A DNA stretch of 64,000 bases, from NCBI RefSeq assembly GCF_910592395.1, contig NC_088308.1, positions 21,529,501 to 21,593,500 of the forward strand, read 5' to 3'. Shown here piece after piece: positions 61,858 through 64,000 of the stretch; position 1 is the first letter of the stretch; each line of letters opens with the position of its first letter. The notes below the pieces were generated by a model that ran no database searches, had not been told where the DNA came from, and saw only the letters and a program-made list of their open reading frames with translations. Origin of the DNA: Lineus longissimus. Taxonomy: Eukaryota > Nemertea > Pilidiophora > Heteronemertea > Lineidae. A program made the position numbers and the translations under genes.

Positions 61858-62602
61858 CCGGAGTAGTATATGGGTAACTATGGGATGAATTGACCTTTTA
61901 ACCTACTTTCCTTTGTCGCTGACCTTGGTCGACATAAAAGTTTATACATGTCCATGATATTATTAAATATAACCTTTTGTATGATTCTAATTACACCATT
62001 TGTTGAAATAGAGCGTTTCAGTGAAGTTCGGATGACAAGGAGTTTGCTGGTGACCTTGGTGGCATTTTTCCTCAATGAATTCATTTACTTGTTGTTTTTT
62101 CATTTTACTTGTCTGAAAAATCTGAAAGCACATCTGATTGCATCAGAGTCAATGTTTCAAGATTTGAAACATTGAAACATTGAAACATGACTCTGGTGCA
62201 ATCAGATGTGATTTTCAATGTTTCAAGATTTGAAACATTGACTCTGATGCAATCAGATGTGATTTCAAATCTTTTAGACAATCATGTAAAATGAAAAAAA
62301 AACGAGTAAAATGAATTCACTGAGGAAAAAATGTCACCAAGGTCACCAGAAAAAATCTCCTTGTCATCCGAACTTCACTGAAATGCTCCATTTCAACAAA
62401 TGGTGTAACTAGAATCATACAAAAGTTATATTCACTTTACTAATATCATGGACATGTAGAAACTTTCATGTCGACCAAGGTCAGGGACATATCTCCAAAC
62501 CGATGTCAAGTTCAAACACATGAATTTTCATATGTTTCAAGGTCATATGAAACTAGATCAAAAGGTCATTTCGTCCCATAATCACCCACATACTACTCGC
62601 CG
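61858..62602. mobile_element. Second large inverted repeat, diverged arms
   Basis: Left arm about 61858-62168 and right arm about 62180-62602 are inverted copies. Shared blocks include GACCTTGGTCGAC, TTCGGATGACAAGGAG, GGTGACCTTGGTG and CTGATTGCATCAGAGTC, and the outer ends are CCGGAGTAGTAT and its near complement. The arms differ at many positions, and the right arm carries an extra block around 62485-62560. The tip contains multiple GTTTCAAGATTTGAAACATT hairpins. No coding capacity. It lies about 100 bp from the young foldback element but is unrelated in sequence and older. Confidence 0.7.
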
Positions 62603-62812
62603 GACAGGTACAGAATCGATATTTAATAATACCCCCGGGTACTACCCCTTGGTCACATGTTTAGAAAGAATGGATTGGGTGACTGGGACAGTGTGGGCCT
62701 GGGGTTTGGGTGAGTAGGCGAGATAAATGTGTACTATTACCGTTCTTTTTCCCAAAGGATGGGGACATGTTCCCCTGGGACTAGAAAGACCGGCAGGGTG
62801 TGGAAGCATTAG

Positions 62813-62974
62813 TCCCCGTGTAGATGTCCTGGGAAAGAATGTCCGGGGGAAAAGGGGTTCTATTATGTGCTTTAATAGCAAGGCTTTTGGCGCTCATGAC
62901 CTCTATACTGAACCGTCTGAATACAAAAGAGACGGACACTTTTTCCAGGGGAACATTTCTACTTTTACACTGGC
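62813..62974. mobile_element. MITE with GCCGGTGT ends, copy 2 (reverse orientation)
   Basis: Aligns in reverse orientation with the element at 53498-53670: GTGTAGATGTCCTGGGA, AATGTCCGGGGGAAAAGG, GGTTCTATTATG and GGACACTTTTTCCAGGGG occur in the matching order and end ACTTTTACACTGGC. It is slightly shorter near its left end. The 128-codon ORF at 62727-63113 runs through it and is not a gene. Confidence 0.6.
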
Positions 62975-63610
62975 ACCCACTTCCGAGATGTTAAAGAAAG
63001 AATATCAATGTCAGACGAATATATATACGTCTGAAACCGTGTCGAATCTTCCAGAAATGCAACGGGAATTCAAAAAGATGACATTGATCACCCTCCCGAG
63101 GCGAAAAATGTGATGCCATCTCGCGAAGGAACTTCATGACCCCCTGTCTCTTCTCTGGCTTTGGTTGGCATTGATTGCCATAAACTAGAGTCAGTCATGG
63201 TGAAACGCCAAGAGGACGGATGCATAATAGTGATAGAAATTAGACGCCTTATTACACGAGGTGAGAATCTTCGGAGTCAAGGACGCGGTTGTCATGACAA
63301 CTAATAGTTAGCAGACACTTGACTGGAGGCACTTCCGAAAACGTGCCCAAACCTGGGGCAAGGTTAGGCTATTCATTACAAGCATGAGAGGCCACAATTT
63401 CCAGGGCCCTTTCATATGGAAGAGGCGACATGTCTAATGGTTGTTGAAAGGGGTATTGTAATGACAGAGAAGGTTGTTGCATCTTTTTGGGGGATCAGTA
63501 AAAGGAACATGGCATTGCAAAAAGAGACTGCTTTTATGAAAATAACGAGGAAGACACCATTAAAAGACTACTAGAAAGTCCGTATGAGACTTGAAAGATG
63601 GATGAACATT
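62975..63610. other. Unannotated spacer
   Basis: No supported gene, RNA or repeat seen between the MITE and the minisatellite. Confidence 0.4.
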
Positions 63611-63624
63611 ATCATTAAGAACGG

Positions 63625-63765
63625 CATCCTTGTCCTTGGGACGGACAACATTGTTGTCTTTGGGAAGGACAACACTGTTGTCCTTGGGAAGGACAACACT
63701 GTTGTCCTTGGGACGGACAACATTGTTGTCTTTGGGAAGGACTGTGCTTGGGATTGAGAACATGG
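63625..63765 (+). repeat. 24-bp minisatellite
   Basis: About five tandem copies of a 24-base unit of the form CCTTGGGAAGGACAACACTG plus TTGT, with C/T and A/C variants alternating between units. Each unit is partly self-complementary (TTGTCC and GGACAA). Weaker GGGAAGGACA-type relatives continue to about 63885. Because the period is a multiple of three, it produces repetitive ORFs on both strands that are not genes. Confidence 0.85.
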
Positions 63766-64000
63766 TCTATGGGTTGGACAACATTATCTTTGAAAGGGGA
63801 AGGACATCCTTGTCATTGGGATGAAAATCAGTGTCCTTTGGGTGAACAGCATTGCCTTTGGGAAGGACAACACTGTCATTTGACAACATAATATGGATTA
63901 CAAGACAACAATAATTTATTCCCATGTACAAATGGAATCACTACATAATCATGCACAAGTTACATGATCTTGCATCACAGAATTATATCATATCATCATT

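Noticed and set aside
62727-63113. 128-codon plus-strand ORF
   Set aside because: It runs through a MITE copy and its flank; the composition follows the repeat, and no domain is recognised.
1-64000. CRISPR arrays, rRNA, full-length tRNAs, viral genes and reverse transcriptase
   Set aside because: None found: no spaced repeats of CRISPR form, no cloverleaf with both box A and box B, no recognisable rRNA segments, and no frame with polymerase motifs.

Overview
This is animal nuclear DNA. It is AT-rich, introns have GT-AG borders at matching phases, exons are small (63-141 nt) in membrane-protein genes, one intron is about 14 kb, and there are many short non-autonomous inverted-repeat elements. 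TACATGTA-like palindromes are scattered through it. The gene set (peptide-type class A GPCRs, claudin/CACNG-type four-TM proteins, an FkbM methyltransferase and an intronless endonuclease/exonuclease/phosphatase-like gene) suggests a marine invertebrate, probably lophotrochozoan. The phylum is inference only.

Layout. (1) 537-21157, minus strand: exons 1-4 of a calcium-channel gamma (CACNG/TARP)-like four-TM gene. All introns are phase 1, and the 3' end lies beyond the left edge. Intron 2 carries a pogo/Tigger-like element (8700-9824); intron 1 carries a foldback repeat (17643-17888). (2) 23451-24850: an intact intronless class A GPCR, with a decayed partial tandem copy immediately upstream. 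(3) 27532-29407: a three-exon class A GPCR. (4) 31540-41086: two head-to-tail paralogues of a divergent claudin-like four-TM family, with five and six exons. Their intron positions and phases match, and their TM2-TM3 exon resembles that of the CACNG-like gene. (5) 43506-45232: the last two exons of an FkbM-family methyltransferase, with a perfect 47-bp palindrome in the intron. (6) 45.2-56.4 kb: gene-poor, with a few uncertain exon-like ORFs and small MITEs. (7) 56427-57266, plus strand: the intronless EEP-like gene, with altered catalytic motifs. (8) 57.3-64 kb: repeats, including a young 964-bp foldback element with a 6-bp target duplication, a second large inverted repeat, a second copy of a MITE seen at 53.5 kb, and a 24-bp minisatellite.

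All confident genes except the EEP-like one are on the minus strand. There are no operons. Most encode membrane proteins, but nothing in the sequence links them functionally beyond local tandem duplication. I found no rRNA, convincing tRNA, CRISPR array, viral gene or reverse transcriptase. Gene models were built by hand from splice signals and phase; transcript data would settle the untranslated ends and first exons.
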